Positions 45,900 through 57,647 of a stretch of 64,000 nucleotides of DNA are shown here, in pieces. Within the stretch, counting starts at the first letter, position 1, and every line of letters starts with the position of its first letter. Origin of the DNA: Anomaloglossus baeobatrachus (lineage: Eukaryota > Chordata > Amphibia > Anura > Aromobatidae); the NCBI RefSeq assembly GCF_048569485.1, contig NC_134357.1:361161024-361225023 (forward strand). The letters are read 5' to 3'. Below the pieces are notes generated by a model. It was not told the origin of the DNA. It saw only the letters and a program-made list of their open reading frames with translations, and did not search any database. The position numbers and the translations under genes were made by a program.

Positions 45900-47676
45900 T
45901 TTTAAAACATTGACATATTTGTTACAAACGTTTCCACTGGTCCAATTCTACAACAAATTAACCATATGATTATTAAAACTATTTACAACATTTCAGTTTG
46001 CTAGCTGATGCATAATTATTCTGCTATATAAATACAGTACTCTGACAACACAAAATAGGTCACGTTTTCACTGCTGTAAATAGCGCGGGAGGGACAACCA
46101 TTCGTTTTCTGTGCTCACAGATCACCTTTGCTATATACACAATATTGCAGCTATGTACAGCCTGCGGCTCTCCTAGTAGCGGCCTCAGGGTATGCTGGGC
46201 GTTGCACCTTCACAAGAATTGGAGAGCCATGGATAGAAATGCATGTTATATGATCCAAACCAAAAGAGACTAGTTTGATAAAATTAGTTGTACCACTGTA
46301 GTAGAGATGCAACAATGCCTCACACCTCGGGGTCTTACTGAACAACTGGCCTACCCTATCAGGACTCAGCTTAAAATTGCACGGTGACGGTGTGCTATGG
46401 GCAACAAGCCTAGTTATTCTATTAGACAGTATAGATCGATGGATTCACTTTAAGGGGCAATGAACCAACTATTCGGAGGCCATATACCAATTCTGGGTGT
46501 GTGTTGTGACACGTCGTCTGATACGAGAGGTATGAAACAGGGGGGGTTTCACAATGAATCCATTTGTGTGACTGCCCTACAAGCAAAGTGCATAAATACA
46601 TCACTATTAGAGGCTGATGATCCATGCCGACCTTTCTGCATGCTCACAAATTTACAATAGGATTATTCCTGAAAGGATTAGCTCTGTACAAGGGGATTAA
46701 TAAACTTGTATGGGGATGTTACTGCTGGTACCCAGCAATTATTGATATATTGTCCTTGCAATGAGCCACACAGGACGAATCTCTAGAAGGGATTCTACCA
46801 CTATGAACATTCACGGCATATACATTTCATGTGGCATAGAAGTCTGATCTGACGATGTTAGGGACCCCTAGAAATCTTAGGAGTGGTAGCATCTGACCCC
46901 TTTTTCCCCACGGATGCAGCTATTCTTCATTAAAATCTAGGGAGAAATTAAAACAGGCAAATACATGGGCTTGTCTATTTTAGCTGAAAAGTGATGCATG
47001 AAAAACTTTCTACCAGTTACTTGAGAAAAGTCGGCTAGACTTGGCCATCACTTATGACACATTTAAAGGGTTATTTTCATCTTAAATACGTAAAATCCCT
47101 TTAGTTAATATGCCAGATATTTAACCCCTTATTTCGATGCTATGCTGTAAACTGTTGATGTGGTGCGCACAATTCTTTTAAGCATAGGTGTCATTTATAC
47201 ACAAGACTGCAAAGACATTTCATTAAATAGGCTACAATGGATCACAGGGATTTAAAAGCTGCTTGATGTTAGGATGAGGCTGAATACCACAGAGGCAGCC
47301 ATATCTGTACGATTATGGCTCAATAAAAGGTTACAAACACTTTGCAACTCATTCTAATAGTTGGAAGCACTTTTCCAATTCTGATCAGATGCTATCTAAT
47401 GATCATGGGCCCCACTGCCCTCTAGTGGTACAGAACAAAAATGTATATGACAAGTCCAAATAAAATTAGGTAGCGTAACTTGGTTCATTTAAACAAAGGA
47501 AAAGGATTCTTCACAGAAGCAGGAAAAAAAAAGTCATAAAAACTGATGAGAACTGTACAAGCATATTCACCTCCAGTCGATAAAAAAATAGATATATCAC
47601 AGCTCACGAACATATACATATCTGTCAGCAGATTTGTATAAAAAAGGGAGAAAAATAGGAGACATGAAAACAAATT
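45900..47676 (-). other. NCOA6: NCOA6 3' UTR (probable)
   Basis: About 1.8 kb after the stop codon that is free of the miniature elements so dense on its other side, which suggests selection or exonic status. No reading frame. Confidence 0.5.
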
Positions 47677-47723
47677 TTACTTGGACTTCCTCCGTTTGGG
47701 TTGAGGGGGGCTGGCTCCAGATT
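47677..47723 (-). CDS. NCOA6: NCOA6 last coding exon (C-terminal SGASPPQPKRRKSK)
   Basis: On the - strand, acceptor CTTGCAG is followed by 47 coding bases ending AAGTCCAAG TAA (stop 47679-47677). It encodes the basic tail PPQPKRRKSK; human NCOA6 ends QSKRRKSK. Entry phase 1 joins G|AA (Glu) with the exon at 48299. The tail looks like a nuclear localisation signal. Confidence 0.93.
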
Positions 47724-48298
47724 CTGCAAGGAACACAAAAATGAAGAAATAAAAGGTTAAATAAAGATTGTTGAGCAAATCCACTGTTATGGCATCGTGT
47801 TCGTAAGGAGATTACGGTACAGATTTACACAAGAGCACTGATAGGCCACAGGATTAAAAGTCCTGGTTCACAGTGAGCCACACTTCTGTTACGCTCAGGT
47901 GCACTGTCTGGAAATACAGTAGAAAGGTCATCAATATGAGATTGGTGGTGGTCCGATACCTGGCACCTCCATAATCAGCTGATATCTGCTCCGGCAGTGG
48001 CTACTAAACAATGTTTTAGGCTTTGCTGTTCCGCTCTGTACACTTCTTGAACCCGGCGGCTGGCAGACCAGATATCTGCTGATGGGTAGAGGAGCAGAGT
48101 GTTGAACCCCCCTCTGATCTGAAGCTGATCACCTATTCTACGAACAAGTCATTAACATGGAAGTTCTGAAGTAAGAAAACCCATTGATGCCTCCACACTG
48201 TAAAAGCCACTGATAATACACAACCGTTTATACATGCTGGACCCACATCTGCTCAGTCATATACATCTACAGTTTATCACTTGGCTGCCTTTCTTCAC
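47724..48298 (-). other. NCOA6: NCOA6 last intron
   Basis: A GTGAAG donor and a CTTGCAG acceptor bound it; nothing else was recognised. Confidence 0.7.
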
Positions 48299-48432
48299 CT
48301 TTCGAGCTGGATGCAGAGCTGGGACGTGCTGAACGCTTTCGCTGCCCACTTTCCATATTATCTTGGGGCACAGGAAACTCCTCTGCTCTTGAGTTTCTTC
48401 GGCTTGGAGGCCGTGAATGCTCAGCTGGTTCA
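48299..48432 (-). CDS. NCOA6: NCOA6 penultimate coding exon
   Basis: On the - strand, acceptor CTATAG and donor AAAG|GTGAAG. It encodes EPAEHSRPPSRRNSRAEEFP and ESGQRKRSARPSSASSSK. The human C-terminus has IPGRRNSRTEE and VENGHRKRSSRPASASSS at the same place, so orthology is clear. It is entered after two bases of a Ser codon (AG|T) and left in phase 1. Confidence 0.95.
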
Positions 48433-48913
48433 CTATAGAGGAAAAATGATGCAAGACCTATTAGGAAGTCAAGATCTGAAAGCCTTGAAGTTGCCACTAT
48501 ATGTCTTATGCATTATAGTAATACATGTAATACCATGCATTGTCTATGCAGGAAGGTTTGTCACAATGTGTAACCTGTGACTTCCTCAATGTCATGTACT
48601 GCAGATAGTAATACAACATTTGCCCCTCTTACTATACTCAAAACCCCTATGCCGGTCTACTCTAAGCCTCCCCATGGTGGCTGATACAGCTGCATCTCAA
48701 TAAATTAGAATATCATCAAAAAATTAATTTATTTCAGTAATTCAATACAAAAAGGGGAACACATATATTCTATAGAGTCATTACACACAGAGTGATCTAT
48801 TTCATGTGTTTATTTCTGTTAATGATGAAGATTATGGCTTCCAGCCAATGAAAACCCAAAAGTCATTATCTCAGAAAATTATATAAGACCAACTGACAAA
48901 ATGATCTTAAATT

Positions 48914-49953
48914 CAGAAATATTGGCGCCTACTGAAAAGTATGTACAGTAAATGCACTCTATACTTGGTCGGGGCTCCTTTTGCATGAATTACTGCATCA
49001 ATGTGGCGTGGCATGGAGGCGATCAGCCTGTGGCACTGCTGAGGTGTTATGGAAACCCAGGTTGCTTTGATAGCAGCCTTCAGCTCATCAGCATTGTTGG
49101 GTCTGGTGTCTCATCTTCCTCTTGACAATAACCCATAGATTCTCTATGGGGTTTAGGTCAGGCGAGTTTGCTGGCCAATCAACAGAGTGATACTGTGGTT
49201 ATTAAACCAGGTATTGGTACTTTTGGCAGTGTGGGCAGGTGCCAAGTCATGCTGGAAAATGAAATTTACATCTCCAAAAAGCTTGTCTGCAGAGGGAAGC
49301 ATGAAGTGCTCTAAAATTTCCTGGTAGGCAACTGCGCTGACTTTGGTCTTGATAAAACACAGTGGACCTACACCAGCAGATGACATGACTCCCCAAACCA
49401 TCACTGATTGTGGAAACTTCACTCTAGACGTCAAGCAGCTTGGATTGTGGCCTCTCCACTCTTCCTCCAGACTCTGGGACCGCGATTTCCAAATGAAATG
49501 CAAAATTTACTTTCATCTGAAAACACCTTGGACCACAGACCAACAGTCCAGTTCTTTTTCTCCTTGGCCCAGAGAAGACGCTTCTGGTGTTATCTATTGG
49601 TTATGAGTGACTTGACACAAGGAATGCGACACTTGTAGCCCATGTCCTGAATATGTCTGTGTGTGGTGCCTCTTGAAGCACTGACTCCAGCAGCAGTCCA
49701 CTCCTTGTGAATCTCCCCCAAATATTTGAATGGCCTTTTCTTAACAATCCTATCAAGGCTGTGATTATCCCGGTTGCTTGTGCACCTTTTTCTATCACAC
49801 TTTTTTCTTCCACTCAACCCTCCACTAATATGCTTGGATACAGCATTCTGAACAGCCAGCTTCTTTAGCAATGACCCTTTGTGGCTTACCCTCCTTGTGG
49901 AGTGTGTCAATCACTGCCTTCTGGACAGCTGTCAAGTCAGCAATCTTCCCCAT
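48914..49953 (-). pseudogene. Broken Tc1 transposase (DDE type)
   Basis: Starts MGKIADLTAVQKAVID at 49953. A helix-turn-helix region (SASRGTTHRHIQDMGYKCRI, about 49610-49690) is followed by the catalytic core, with FSDESKF for the first Asp, FQHDLAPAHTAKS for the second Asp (about 49215-49255) and NPIENLW for the Glu (about 49130-49150). All three catalytic residues can be read, but frame changes near 49860, 49440 and 49180 and a stop near 49605 make it non-functional. Sequence close to the common fish and frog Tc1 consensus suggests moderate age. Confidence 0.9.
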
Positions 49954-49981
49954 GATTGTGTAGCCTACAGAACCAGACTAA

Positions 49982-50545
49982 AGGCTACTTTACACACTGC
50001 GATATCGGTCCCTCGGCCCCCATCTGTTGCGCGACACGGGCATATCGTTGCCCGTGCCGCACAACATCGCCCACAGCCGTCACACATACTTACCTGTCCG
50101 GCGACGTCGCTGTGACGGGCGAACCGCCTCCTTTCTAAGGGGGCGGTCCGTGCGGCGTCACAGCGACGTCACTGAAACGTCACTGAACCGCCGCCCAATA
50201 GCAGCGGAGGGGCGGAGATGAGCGGGACGTAACATCCCGCCCACCTCCTTCCTTCCGCATAGCGGCCGGGAGGCAGGTAAAGGGAGCTTCCTCGCTCCTG
50301 CGGCGTCACACGCAGCGATGTGTGCTGCCGCAGGAACGAGGAACAACCTCGTTACTGCTGTAGTAACGAGATTTGAGAATGGACCCCCGTGTCGCCGATT
50401 AGCGATTTTGCACGTTTTTGCAACGATGCAAAATCGCTAATCGATGTCACACACAACGGCATCGCTAATGCGGCCGGAAGTGCGTCACGAATTCCGTGAC
50501 CCCAACGACTCCGCATTAGCGATGTCGTAGCGTGTAAAGCCCGCT
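49982..50545. repeat. TAA-flanked Harbinger-like element inside the Tc1 copy
   Basis: Ends AGGCTACTTTACACACTGCG and TAGCGTGTAAAGCCCGCT. TAA outside both (49979-49981 and 50546-50548). Same family as 33542 and 58935: they share GTCACGAATTCCGTGAC (with 33542) and GCGACGTCGCTGTGAC (with 58935). Non-coding. Confidence 0.82.
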
Positions 50546-50904
50546 TAAGGGACCATTTTAAACGCTTAAGAAGCCTTTGCAGGTGTTTTGTGGTAATTCT
50601 AATTTTCTAAGATAATGACTTTTGGGCTTTCATTGGCTGTAAGTCATTATCATCAACATTAACAGAAATAAACAGTTGAAATAGATCACTCTGTGTGTAA
50701 TGACTATATAATATACGTGATTCCCTTTTTGTATTGAAATAAATTAACTTTTTGATTATATTCTAATTTATTGAGATGCACCTGTATGTACACAATATCA
50801 AAGAAATGTAAGAGTGCTATGAATAAAGTAAAGAAGTATGCTATAAAAATGTGAGGATACAGGCAGTTGGCACATTGCTTCTTTCTGGAGACCTGAGAAC
50901 ATAA

Positions 50905-51546
50905 GGCTATGTGCCCACGCTGCGGAAAATGCGCGGATTTTTCAGAAATCTGCAGCACAGCTCATCCCCAGCCATTTCTATGGCATTTGGGAAATGCTGT
51001 GCCCACGCTGCGGATTTTTCCGCAGCGGAAATCGTGCGGATTTTCGTGCGGAAAAATCTTCAGCATGTCAATTATTGTTGCGGATTTCTCCGCAGGGTCC
51101 CATATACTTACCTGCCTTGATAGAGACCCGAGTCACTTCTCCGTCTGGTGTACTGCAGCGCGGTGGATCCAGCCAGGTACAGGAAGGAAGAGGTGGGCGG
51201 GGCCTGCACGAGCTCCGGTCATGTGACAGCCGGAGCTAGTTCAGGCCCGCCCACCTCCAGCACAGTGAACCAGACGCTGCCTGACAGTGACCCGGCCGCC
51301 GGAAAGCGAGGTGCTGCATGATGGAGGTAAGTATGAGCACCCCGATCACTGCAGCACTTGTTCTGCATTGAGGATGCAGTGCCGAAGCCATGGTACTGTA
51401 TCCTCAAGGCAGAATGTCCGCACCATATCCGGAGGACATTCCGCAGCATGGAAACAGACAGAAGTTGTGGTGCGGTTTCCTGGGAGCACCTGCGGAATGT
51501 CTTGCGGATATATCCGCAGGACAATGTCCCCGTGGGCACATAGCCC
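50905..51546. repeat. Miniature element, AGGCTATGTG group, longer variant
   Basis: Left AAGGCTATGTGCCCACGCTG and right CCGTGGGCACATAGCC are inverse. The inside has GCGGAT and ATCCGC words, a palindrome AGCTCCGGTCATGTGACAGC + CGGAGCT at about 51210, and GGGCGGG/CCCGCCC. Non-coding. Confidence 0.72.
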
Positions 51547-51965
51547 AAGGGTTCTGCATACGTCCACTGTGATTATAGCATGTCTATTTTCAACCTAATC
51601 CCTTGGAACACTGGATTGCACATGGACAACTCATGAGTGTCAAGTGAGGAAAAAATCATCCCACTTTTCTGAATGAGACCAATTTTTTTATCTGCTCGTG
51701 TGACCTCAGCCTAATATACACAAGCTGCTTCAAAAACCAATGACCATGATCTCCCTCCATCGACCACACGTAAGCACCACTAGGACTTGCACTTACTTCG
51801 GAATTACTCCGACAAACCCCCTCCCCCTCCTACTTGGTACTGCAGCCGTTGTCAGTGGAGAGAACTAACTATTGATTTCTATGGGAGTTCTGTATACATA
51901 CACATTTATAGCATAAGAGAAGAATACTCCTTTTAAAGAAATATGCACAAGCACAGTGCACTCAC

Positions 51966-51993
51966 CTTTCCACTGTATCTTGTGATTCTGGAT
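51966..51993 (-). CDS. NCOA6: NCOA6 28-base microexon
   Basis: On the - strand, acceptor TTCTTTTAG, then 28 coding bases, then donor GAAAG|GTGAGT. It reads (G)AT CCA GAA TCA CAA GAT ACA GTG GAA AG, giving D-PESQDTVE-S. The phases match both neighbours (one base from 52401, two bases to 48432). Not readable as an open frame on its own; called from splice sites and phase. Confidence 0.82.
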
Positions 51994-52400
51994 CTAAAAG
52001 AAAAAACAAAAATTATATCTCATTACATTTATTTTCTTCTGTGGTCACAGATCTGTTATGTAGAAGATCTACCCCGTGCAAACTACATGGAATCTATGCA
52101 CGATTACCACACTCTGAGACCTGCTGTGGATGGCAAAGGACAATGGCCAGGGGAAGGAATATGAATGGAGACTGTCCCAGACAATATGAAGAAGGAAATG
52201 TACTACATTTAGATAACTGCTGTTCAGATGCCTGTGCTAATAGGAGGGATAAGCGGCTGCCAGTACTGTTCATCTCAGAGAGGTACAAAATGAAATTGCC
52301 TGGAAACATCACACATTCATGATGGTATTCATACATGATGCCCATTCAATGTGTGATACCGCACCTTCATGGCAGGGAAAAGCGTTACATGACATCTTAC
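51994..52400 (-). other. NCOA6: NCOA6 intron
   Basis: Bounded by GTAAGA and TTTTAG. No repeat recognised. Confidence 0.65.
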
Positions 52401-52469
52401 CTACAGTATCTGGAACAGTTTGCTTGTCACTGACTGTTCCTTCCTCCTGCCCAGTGTTCTCAGAAGGAG
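52401..52469 (-). CDS. NCOA6: NCOA6 69-base exon
   Basis: On the - strand, acceptor CCCTTGACAAAG and donor CTGTAG|GTAAGA. It encodes (A)PSENTGQEEGTVSDKQTVPD + TV(D), an acidic linker without a recognised motif. Entry phase 1 joins ACAG|CT from the large exon (Ala), and exit phase 1 joins G|AT of the microexon. Confidence 0.82.
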   Translation of the reverse strand, partial: LLLRTLGRRKEQSVTSKLFQIL

Positions 52470-54962
52470 CTTTGTCAAGGGAAGGTTAACAAAGAGAAGA
52501 AAGGTATTGAAAGCAGAGAAGCCACAAAATGGACTTTCATCAATATCCAAAAACAAGAGCATGATGGCCATGTCCACTCAGCAGACGTCAACCAAAAGTA
52601 GCAAGGGGAGTACCAAGCATAGAGGCAAGAGGGAGGAGGGTGCAGCCGTGCCGTGATTTTACAGTCGGGATGGAAGAGTCTTTGCCAATATAATTAGACT
52701 TTTAGGAAGGAAGAAAGGACAACTATGAGGAGAACACATGGGCGTGTATGTAAGCAGTGCTTCTAGCCATCAGAAATATGGAATACAGAGCCATGGGTCA
52801 TCAGGTTAACAAATCTTAATTCACCACTCATCACTGAACAGGTCCGAGAGGCGATTATGTGGTCCAACAATGGGCAGGGGTCTTACCACCCACTGTCACT
52901 ATAAATACAGCCATCTAAAATCCTGCATCATACACATGCAATTAGTCTATTGATGTATATCTTCCCCTTCTTGTATACACGATGGTCATATAAATCTTGC
53001 AAATTATATTAGCTCAGTGAGTATATCGATAACATATAGATCTAAGACGAGTGTCTCATAATTAACCTTGTACTATTAATAGGTGGCAGTAGAATTCAAG
53101 TTGTCTTCCTCTCCTCTCCTCTCCTCCATGAGGAGCATTGCATGGCGTATAGGGTAAGTCTCCTCATACTGGCAAGCCACTCTCCATAACGAGAAACCTT
53201 ACCGCTTTCATCCCATTATTAGTTGCTGACATAGCCAAATCAGATCTTATACTTTGCACAGACGAGGGATAATACCCCGAAAAACGGTGTCTGTAAATTG
53301 AGACTCTGGTTTGGCTTATATCCTGTCATATGGCAAGGCTCATTAAAAAGGTGAATATTGACTTTTAGGATTATTATATCCAAGAGGTGGCACTAGAATG
53401 CTAGGCCTCATCCTTCATGAAGCGACAATTTGCATATTAAATTTCCCAGAGGAACATGCAAGGCTTTTGAGTCTCCTCATACTGGCATGCCAAACTTGGC
53501 ATGTCACCATCTACAAGGAGATACCTTACCCATAATTAAACTTGATCAGTAGTTCACAGCATAGAGGGGAGGTCTCATGAAGACCATGCCTATTCTCAAA
53601 GAAGTCAATATAGTGTGGTGATCCGATAGTTGCAGGTCTGGTTTCCCTCACCAATGTCAGCCATATGTTTTTCTGCTGAAGGGGGAATGTCGCATTACAT
53701 TGTCATTCTGCTAAATGGTCGTTTATTAAATGCAGTGCTAGATCCACAAGAGCAGTTCTTTGCTCCGGCACATGCAGAATGATTTCAAGGTAGGGTGCCC
53801 CCTTTATGACACCCGTTTACCATCATAAAAAAAATCCTTTAATTGTACCGTTTAATAGAAGACCAGGGACTAGATTCCCCTGTGCCACTTCACCAGTACA
53901 ACCTCAGTAAGAAGATTGTATGGAGGCTGGTGAGAAGGGCCGGAAAACTAATGTCCCTCGTATTAATGATTGAGATCTAGGTATTAAATGCCCCCATGCA
54001 CATTAGATAGGAAATGGCCGACAACTATAAGCAACCCCCCTCACTCACCCCAGCATGGCAGAGCATTCCTACCATCTCACTGAAGCATCACAGTGCTGGG
54101 GTCCTGGGTTCAAATCCCACCAAGGACAACATCTGCAAGGAGTTTGTATGTTCTCCCCGTGTTTGCGTGGGTTTCCTCCCACACATCCAAAGACAGACTG
54201 ATGGGGACTAGATTGTGAGCCCCAATGGGGATAGCGATGATCACATCTGTAAAGCGCTGTGGTATTAATAGCGTTATATAAAAGGGAGTAAAATAAATAA
54301 ATCGAGCCACTAATAGACTCCTCTAAGCACCGGCTCATCTCCACGCATAACTAAAGCCTGAAATTCCAATGTGCTAGTTCTTCTCTTCCCTGACATCATC
54401 TGTAGGAAGAGCCTAAAGTCCGCCATACACCTTAGACTGACTGTTGATATCAGGCCTTTAGTCCTGTAATTAGGTGATCCATTATTTTAGGAAAACCCCA
54501 TAAATTGAATAACCAAATATAACAAAAGTTTAAGCATTGTGGTCTTAAAAGTTGGGAGTTACAATTTTTTCAACATACTTTCTTTCAGCATTTCCTTGTG
54601 GTCTTTAAGACATCTGCTTGCAGTCACTTACCATTATTAATCCAGAGTCCCAGTCATGTGAAGGACATATAGGTGCACAGCTCATTACAGTAAAGGTACA
54701 ATCCTCCGAGCTATGTCTTTTCAGTGAGCCCTGCACCTGTGTGTCCATGACATGACCTGGACAGATCGGCATCCTCTAGGAGTAAAGAATGATGGGTATT
54801 GAATAACTGCAAGCTGAGATCTTAAAAATGGTGGAAAATCTTTTTTGATGAAACCACAGTACTCTATAAACTTGTTTACCTTTATAACACTCAGTCTGAA
54901 TGCAGAGCTAGAGTTATAGAGGTAGAATAAATTATACATCATGACATTTACATAAAATATAC
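52470..54962 (-). other. NCOA6: NCOA6 intron with a SINE
   Basis: Contains the tRNA-derived SINE at 54053-54302 and a TCCTCTCCTC-type run near 53110. A partial internal repeat occurs, with ACTGGCAAGCCA and ACTGGCATGCCA at about 53167 and 53481 in similar contexts. No further exon was found. Confidence 0.6.
54053..54302 (+). repeat. tRNA-derived SINE (V-SINE-like core)
   Basis: Has an RNA polymerase III B box (GGTTCAAATCC, 54107-54117) in a tRNA-like head, then the core GTTTGTATGTTCTCCCCGTG and GCGTGGGTTTCCTCCC that I recall from the V-SINE/DANA group. An ATTGTGAGCCCCAATGGGG block follows, then GTAAAGCGCTGTGGTATTAA, ending in an AAATAAATAAAT tail. The head is diverged, so it is an old copy. 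Confidence 0.8.
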
Positions 54963-57647
54963 CTGTTTCCAAGATCTGTTCAGGAACGGTTTCATCAAAG
55001 GTAGTGCTGATCCGTTCTGCTAATGAGGCTTCGTTGGGTTTATCAGCCAATAATAAAGGATCAGAAGGATAAGACAGTAGGTCGACAGGAGTATTTACTA
55101 TAGGATCCAGGGAAAGCGTGGAAGTACTACTGGTCTCAGAGGAAATATGGCCGCCTTGTGGTGTGCTTCCTCCTGGCGCACTTACGGAGATGCCATTTGT
55201 ATCAGAGCATTCAGGAACTGAGCCGGGCACATCAGGGTTGTCATGCTTTTCTGCTTTGGTATTTACTACAGAGGGGGCAGTTATGGAGTTGCTTGTAGAA
55301 GTCTCCGAGGTGTTGTCCAGTGTTGGTGGTGACATAGATTGTGACGGTGCAGGAGAACATAATTCTGGAGATTTTCCCAGCTGGGAGCTGCTATCTTCTG
55401 AGCTGCTTTGCATAGGAGGTGGTAATGGCAAAGGAGATGACTGGGTAGGTGTAAATTGGGGTGCGTTTTGCACTGGGCCTTGTAGAGTGGTAGGAAGGCT
55501 AGAGCCACTGTTGGTAGGAGCAGGTGGTCCAGGAAACTGAATATTTTGTGAAATATGCAAAGGACCCACAACAGCAACAGACTGAGGCATCAGATTAGGG
55601 CTGGAAGTAGGTATATTACTCTGTTGAGATCCTTTCATAACTTGAATGATGGAGGAAGAATTAAAAAAGACTGGAGTGATAAATTGTGGGCGACTACTTG
55701 CCTGGACAGAGGCCTGACCTTCAGATACAATAACCTTATTACCCACATTTGGCATAGTAACCACAGTTGGCATCAAAGTGGACTGCAGATGAGAAGCCAT
55801 GGGGGCAGATACACTTGCAGAGGTGGTGATAGGATTTGATGTCACAAAGACCGTAATCTGACTTGGAGGCAAACCACTGGAAACATTTGTTGAACCAGTA
55901 GGCCTCTTCAGCGATGTGCCGGGGAGGGTCAGTTGTACATTTGCACTAGGCTCTGCTGTATCTAACCTTGACTGAGTGGAATTTGGTTCTGTGAACTGTT
56001 GCGAGTTGGTTATGCAAAGAGTTTCTTTATTTATTGCATCTCCTGGTAAAACAGCACCCTCTATTTTTGTCTCCTCTGTAGGCATCTGCATGAGTGATGT
56101 TTCAGAAGCCATATTTGGAAGCTTCATATTTACATTGGGGGCATTTGAATGGTCAAGTAATTGACTTAATGATGTAGGGGCATCTCTCATGGCTGGAGAA
56201 ATGGCTGCCAAGTCCTCACCACTTGGAGGCTTTGGAACGTCTGTATACAGTGTGTCTTTCTTAGGAAGCTCTTCTGGAGAAGCCATCCTAATGTGTTGGT
56301 GCACACTTGCTTTAAAATCTGCTGTGGTGTGTTCTTTAGGAACCATCTGAATAGAGAGTGTGTCATTCTCTGGAATCAAACTTGGATTATCTTTAATCTC
56401 CTCAGTAATTGCAGCAGTACTTGGCATAGAAATAGGAGGATATTGTCCAATTGTAGGTGCTATAGTCAGGTTTTGCCCTGACACTTGGTTGGTCACCATG
56501 TTCCTTTGCATTTCCATGTTATGTAGAACACCAGGGGTTTGTGGTCCTCCCAGCATCATTTTTGCAGTCTTGGAATTTTGCCTACCAGGGCTCGGTGTTG
56601 TCTTGCGACTTGATGCAGGGCTTGAGCGCCTGCTGTTGCTTGGACTTGCTCGCTTGTTACCACCAGCATTTGGTGGTTTTCCTGAACCATTATCCATCTT
56701 GTTCACATGTGTACCAAAAGGTTGACTGTTTACAGTTAAACCAGGAGGAGCCTGTCCTATGGCTTTTAGGGTAGTTGGATTCAAACCTTGCTGATCAAAG
56801 CCCCGAGTTAATGTAGGTCTCGGAGGTAATGGAATATTAATCTGAGGAGGGAAGAGACCCGCTATAGATGCATTTAGTCGTTCTGGAGAAAGGCTAATCT
56901 CCGAAGGTTCTGTGCTAGGAGGGCGGTTATTAGGAGTCTGAGGGTAATAAGGTCTAGGGCTTGCTCTATTGGGGGTCTTAGGCCTTGATGACTGTGATGG
57001 GGTCTGAACACTTTGGTAATGGTGTCCATGAGATCCCGCCATAGTGTTGGAGTGCTGTTGTTGTGGACTTGTACCTTGTCCAAGAGAGAGAGAGGAAGCA
57101 ACTCCTGACTTATTGCCAGACATCATCATTGGATTTTGAGAGAGAAGCAAGTGTGGTGCCATGCTGCCTTGGGGTCCAGAGGCTGTGGGGAGGTCAGGAA
57201 TGTCAGGAAGAGGAGCTGCTGAGGGTCCATCACCCAGAGGTGATCCAGATTGATTCTGCCCAGTATCCGGGAATCCCATCTTTCTACCATTGTTTCCTAA
57301 TGATGCATTGGACACCATGGACATCCTCGGCTTGTCTGGAGAAGGTGGTATAGAACCAGAGCCCTGTAAATTTACCAAAACAGACAAGTTACCACCTTGC
57401 TGCATGGGCATCCTCTGTGAATCACAGTTCATAGATGCCCGGGGGTTGAAGACATTTTGCTGTAAGGGTAGCTTTATTGGTTTTTGGTCTTGTTGTTGTT
57501 GTTGCTGCTGCTGTTGCTGCATCATCAACATCATCATCATTTGTTGTGGAGGAGTCTGTCCGCTTTGACCCTGTTGCTGTCCCAGCTGCATTAACTGAGG
57601 CGGAATCTGCTGAAGCTGTCTTTGCTCAATTCCCTGTGCTGGATAAC
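54963..57647 (-). CDS. NCOA6: NCOA6 large exon (Ser/Pro-rich core, LSQLL nuclear-receptor box)
   Basis: About 895 residues of nuclear receptor coactivator 6 (ASC-2/TRBP/RAP250), a scaffold that bridges ligand-bound nuclear receptors and MLL3/MLL4-type methyltransferase complexes. On the - strand, acceptor TTGTTCCAG and donor ACAG|GTATAT. In order: GYPAQGIEQRQLQQIPPQLM; QQMMMMLMMQ with a run of ten Gln (57487-57520, mixed CAA/CAG); DSQRMPMQQGG; the best-conserved block RPKTPNRASPRPYYPQTPNN through LSPERLNASIAGLFPPQINI and GLNPTTLKAIGQAP (about 56750-57010); KRASPSNSRRSSP; the second LXXLL box in APTSLSQLLDHSNAPNV (about 56140-56175); ITVFVTSNPITTSA; RPQFITPVFFNSSSIIQVMK; and SVAVVGPLHISQNIQF. 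Each matches human NCOA6 in order. The exon is entered and left in phase 1. The open frame continues past both splice sites into intron sequence. Confidence 0.97.

Larger units (their letters stand above)
48687..50784 (-). mobile_element. Tc1-family transposon, decayed, with intact inverted ends
   Basis: Ends CAGCTGCATCTCAATAAATT and AATTTATTGAGATGCACCTG are inverse, with TA outside both (48685-48686 and 50785-50786), the Tc1/mariner target. The transposase frame lies on the - strand (48914-49953) and is broken. A TAA-flanked miniature element inserted between the right end and the transposase start. Without it the transposon is about 1.53 kb, close to the usual Tc1 size. Confidence 0.93.
48433..51965 (-). 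other. NCOA6: NCOA6 intron carrying a Tc1 copy and two miniature elements
   Basis: Contains the Tc1 element at 48687-50784 (with 49982-50545 inside it) and the miniature element at 50905-51546. The remaining 1 kb is unassigned. Confidence 0.8.

Noticed and set aside
52420-52656. A 78-codon + strand frame rich in Lys and Ser
   Set aside because: Antisense to an NCOA6 exon and its intron; no homology recognised.
54053-54130. A tRNA gene, suggested by the B box
   Set aside because: The A box and stems are degenerate, and the sequence continues into a SINE body and an A-rich tail.
54721-54962. Continuation of the NCOA6 large frame after ILET
   Set aside because: Passes a strong donor (ACAG|GTATAT) and loses similarity; the following exon at 52469 matches in phase.
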